Below, piece after piece: positions 5,483-6,512 of a stretch of 6,512 nucleotides of DNA. The notes under the pieces are model-generated. The model was not told the origin of the DNA. It saw only the letters and a program-made list of their open reading frames with translations, and searched no databases. Where the stretch lies: positions 1 to 6,512 of the forward strand of contig CANEUK010000082.1 in assembly GCA_947441695.1 (NCBI GenBank). The letters run 5' to 3'. The DNA is from Rickettsiales bacterium (GTDB lineage Bacteria > Pseudomonadota > Alphaproteobacteria > Rickettsiales > UBA1997). How positions within the stretch are numbered: position 1 is the stretch's first letter; each line of letters starts with the position of its first letter. The position numbers were made by a program, and so were the translations under genes.

Positions 5483-6059
5483 TTAGGTATTTGGCGTAGA
5501 GATCTTCTAATTCCTTTCTTAGTGCGCTTTCTTTTTTGTGATTTTCAAGAGCTTTTTCTCCGCCCAAAGCTCTTTTTTCTTTTGCCGCATCCATATACTG
5601 AACTGAAAGATCTAGGTAAAAAAGATAAATCCTCTCAATCAAATCTGCAAAATCATCATTTAATTCGATTTTTGCGGATTGATATAATTTAAAAATTTCA
5701 GAAATTGCTTCATCGAAACTATTTTCATTTTCTTTACCGCTTCTTTTCCAAAAATAAGAAGCTTTGACGATGGCGTCTAAAGTTTTATGACAGTGTTCTC
5801 TAATAATTTTTCTTTCTTCGTCAGAAATTTTTTGTTCTGCTGCTTTTTGTTGTTCTCTTGAAATTTGATAAGCTGCCCAGCCAATAAAAACCGATCCAAA
5901 CGAGCCAATTGCCGAAAATAGTTTATCATATTCTCCGTTAATTCCTTTTAAATTTAGAGCCACAAAGGCAACAAAAATAATTATCGAAGTTAGGTAAAAA
6001 GACTTAAGAAATTTTTTTAACTCGTTTGGCATTTTTATTTTTACTTTTTTATCCCTCAC
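5454..6059 (-). CDS. Unknown protein with two N-terminal membrane helices and a helical cytoplasmic domain
   Basis: I do not recognise this protein. The longest reading (201 residues) starts at a GTG at 6059, but that codon lies in the GGTGAGGG end of a REP-like repeat. The ATG at 6032 (192 residues, MPNELKKFLK) is the likelier start, though the repeat does offer a GAGGCG a few bases before the GTG. In the longer numbering, one membrane helix lies at about 20-38, a short loop follows, a second at about 47-65, then a charged, probably coiled-coil segment at 66-95 and a mostly helical domain to the end. Both termini are probably cytoplasmic. The basic tail (KIPTKTQTG) is encoded in DNA shared out of frame with the nucleotidyltransferase remnant, so the original C-terminus may have been replaced. 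It lies 112 bp (or 139 bp from the ATG) downstream of gyrA, in an accessory stretch; any defence role is a guess. Confidence 0.6.
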   Translation of the reverse strand: MRDKKVKIKMPNELKKFLKSFYLTSIIIFVAFVALNLKGINGEYDKLFSAIGSFGSVFIGWAAYQISREQQKAAEQKISDEERKIIREHCHKTLDAIVKASYFWKRSGKENENSFDEAISEIFKLYQSAKIELNDDFADLIERIYLFYLDLSVQYMDAAKEKRALGGEKALENHKKESALRKELEDLYAKYLKIPTKTQTG

Positions 6060-6111
6060 CGAATCGCCTCATTTAACTTGAGGCTCTTCGACTCTCCCGC
6101 AAGGGGAGAGT
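6052..6111 (-). repeat. REP-like palindromic element downstream of gyrA
   Basis: Two perfect hairpins lie close together: ACTCTCCC/GGGAGAGT (6091-6098 with 6104-6111, 5-base loop) and GCCTCA/TGAGGC (6066-6071 with 6079-6084, 7-base loop). They are followed on the minus strand by GGTGAGGG (6060-6053). The order CTCTCCC...GGGAGAG, TCGAAG, second hairpin, GGTGAGGG resembles REP-type repeats scattered in many proteobacterial genomes (recalled, not searched). It is clearly more GC-rich than its surroundings. It could stabilise the gyrA mRNA 3' end. There is no U run for a standard terminator. Confidence 0.6.
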
Positions 6112-6171
6112 TATTAAATCGAGATTTGGTTGAAATGCTTCTTCGCCGAGACGTGGTTTTGGTTGGTAAAT

Positions 6172-6512
6172 TTATTCCTCCATTGGCGTTAAAACAATTG
6201 AGTCTGAAACCTCGCCGCCTTCTTCGCCAGTTTCGGCTTCGTCAACTTCTTTGTTGCCGCTATGGGCAATTCGGGCAACCGAAACCACGTTTTCGTCTTT
6301 GGTTTTGATTAGGGTAACACCTTGCGTGTTGCGGCTGGTAATTCTAACCGAGCCAACTTCGGTGCGAATTAGCGTGCCTTTGTTGGTGATAATCATCACT
6401 TGGTCGTTGCCTTCAATTGGAAAGCTGGCAACCACCAAACCGTTTCGTTTAGAAGTAATAATGTTGGTAATGCCCGAGCCGCCGCGATTGGTGATGCGAT
6501 ATTCATAAGCCG
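6172..6512 (-). CDS. gyrA: DNA gyrase subunit A, C-terminal end (runs off the window)
   Basis: The last 112 codons of gyrA, in frame from the window edge (GCT at 6510-6508) to TAA at 6174-6172. Visible are AYEYRITNRGGSGITNI, then NGLVVASFPIEGNDQVMIIT, TNKGTLIRTEVGSVRITSRN and TQGVTLIKTKDENVVSVARI. These are the final blades of the GyrA beta-pinwheel, which wraps DNA and gives gyrase its negative-supercoiling activity. After about residue 83 of this fragment comes the acidic, low-complexity tail usual for GyrA (EVDEAETGEEGGEVSDS), ending LTPMEE. The catalytic tyrosine, the quinolone-resistance region and the GyrA box are outside the window. The REP-like element follows 60 bp after the stop. 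Confidence 0.95.
   Translation of the reverse strand, partial: AYEYRITNRGGSGITNIITSKRNGLVVASFPIEGNDQVMIITNKGTLIRTEVGSVRITSRNTQGVTLIKTKDENVVSVARIAHSGNKEVDEAETGEEGGEVSDSIVLTPMEE

Noticed and set aside
6078..6508. Plus-strand open frames across the gyrA end and the REP-like repeat
   Set aside because: They are antisense to gyrA codons with clear GyrA pinwheel matches and have no start-site or family support.

Overview
The window is AT-rich (roughly one-third GC by eye), and every gene I can support lies on the minus strand, so it is transcribed from position 6512 towards 1. The L34, RnpA and GatB sequences and the FixH/FixI pair of the cbb3 oxidase maturation system suggest an AT-rich alphaproteobacterium. 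I infer this from family resemblance; no 16S is present. Most genes lack a clear Shine-Dalgarno sequence.

Layout in transcription order: the 3' end of gyrA (6512-6172); a GC-richer REP-like palindromic repeat (about 6052-6111); a two-helix membrane protein of unknown function (6059 or 6032 to 5454); the 3' half of a decayed MNT-type nucleotidyltransferase (about 5482-5312); an N6-adenine DNA methyltransferase (5222-4281); a structured repeat (4280-4172); a DUF2971-like protein starting at GTG (4154-3582); gatB (3572-2115); rpmH (2000-1866), found by reading the sequence because it is only 44 codons; a second copy of the structured repeat (1855-1751); then rnpA, fixH and the start of fixI, each overlapping the next (1590-1).

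The core genes serve DNA supercoiling (gyrA), tRNA-dependent Gln/Asn formation (gatB), translation (rpmH), tRNA 5' maturation (rnpA) and copper delivery to cbb3 oxidase (fixH, fixI). Between gyrA and gatB lies a small accessory stretch that looks like defence or mobile-element debris: a methyltransferase with no visible endonuclease, a toxin-antitoxin-type nucleotidyltransferase stump, a DUF2971-like protein and an unknown membrane protein.

The most interesting signal is the 105-109 bp repeat present in two same-strand copies (1751-1855 and 4172-4280). Both copies can form the same two hairpins although their sequences have diverged, and several differences are paired so that base-pairing is kept. 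Both begin within 3-10 bases of an upstream gene's stop codon. This points to a selected RNA or single-stranded DNA structure, or a small mobile palindromic element.
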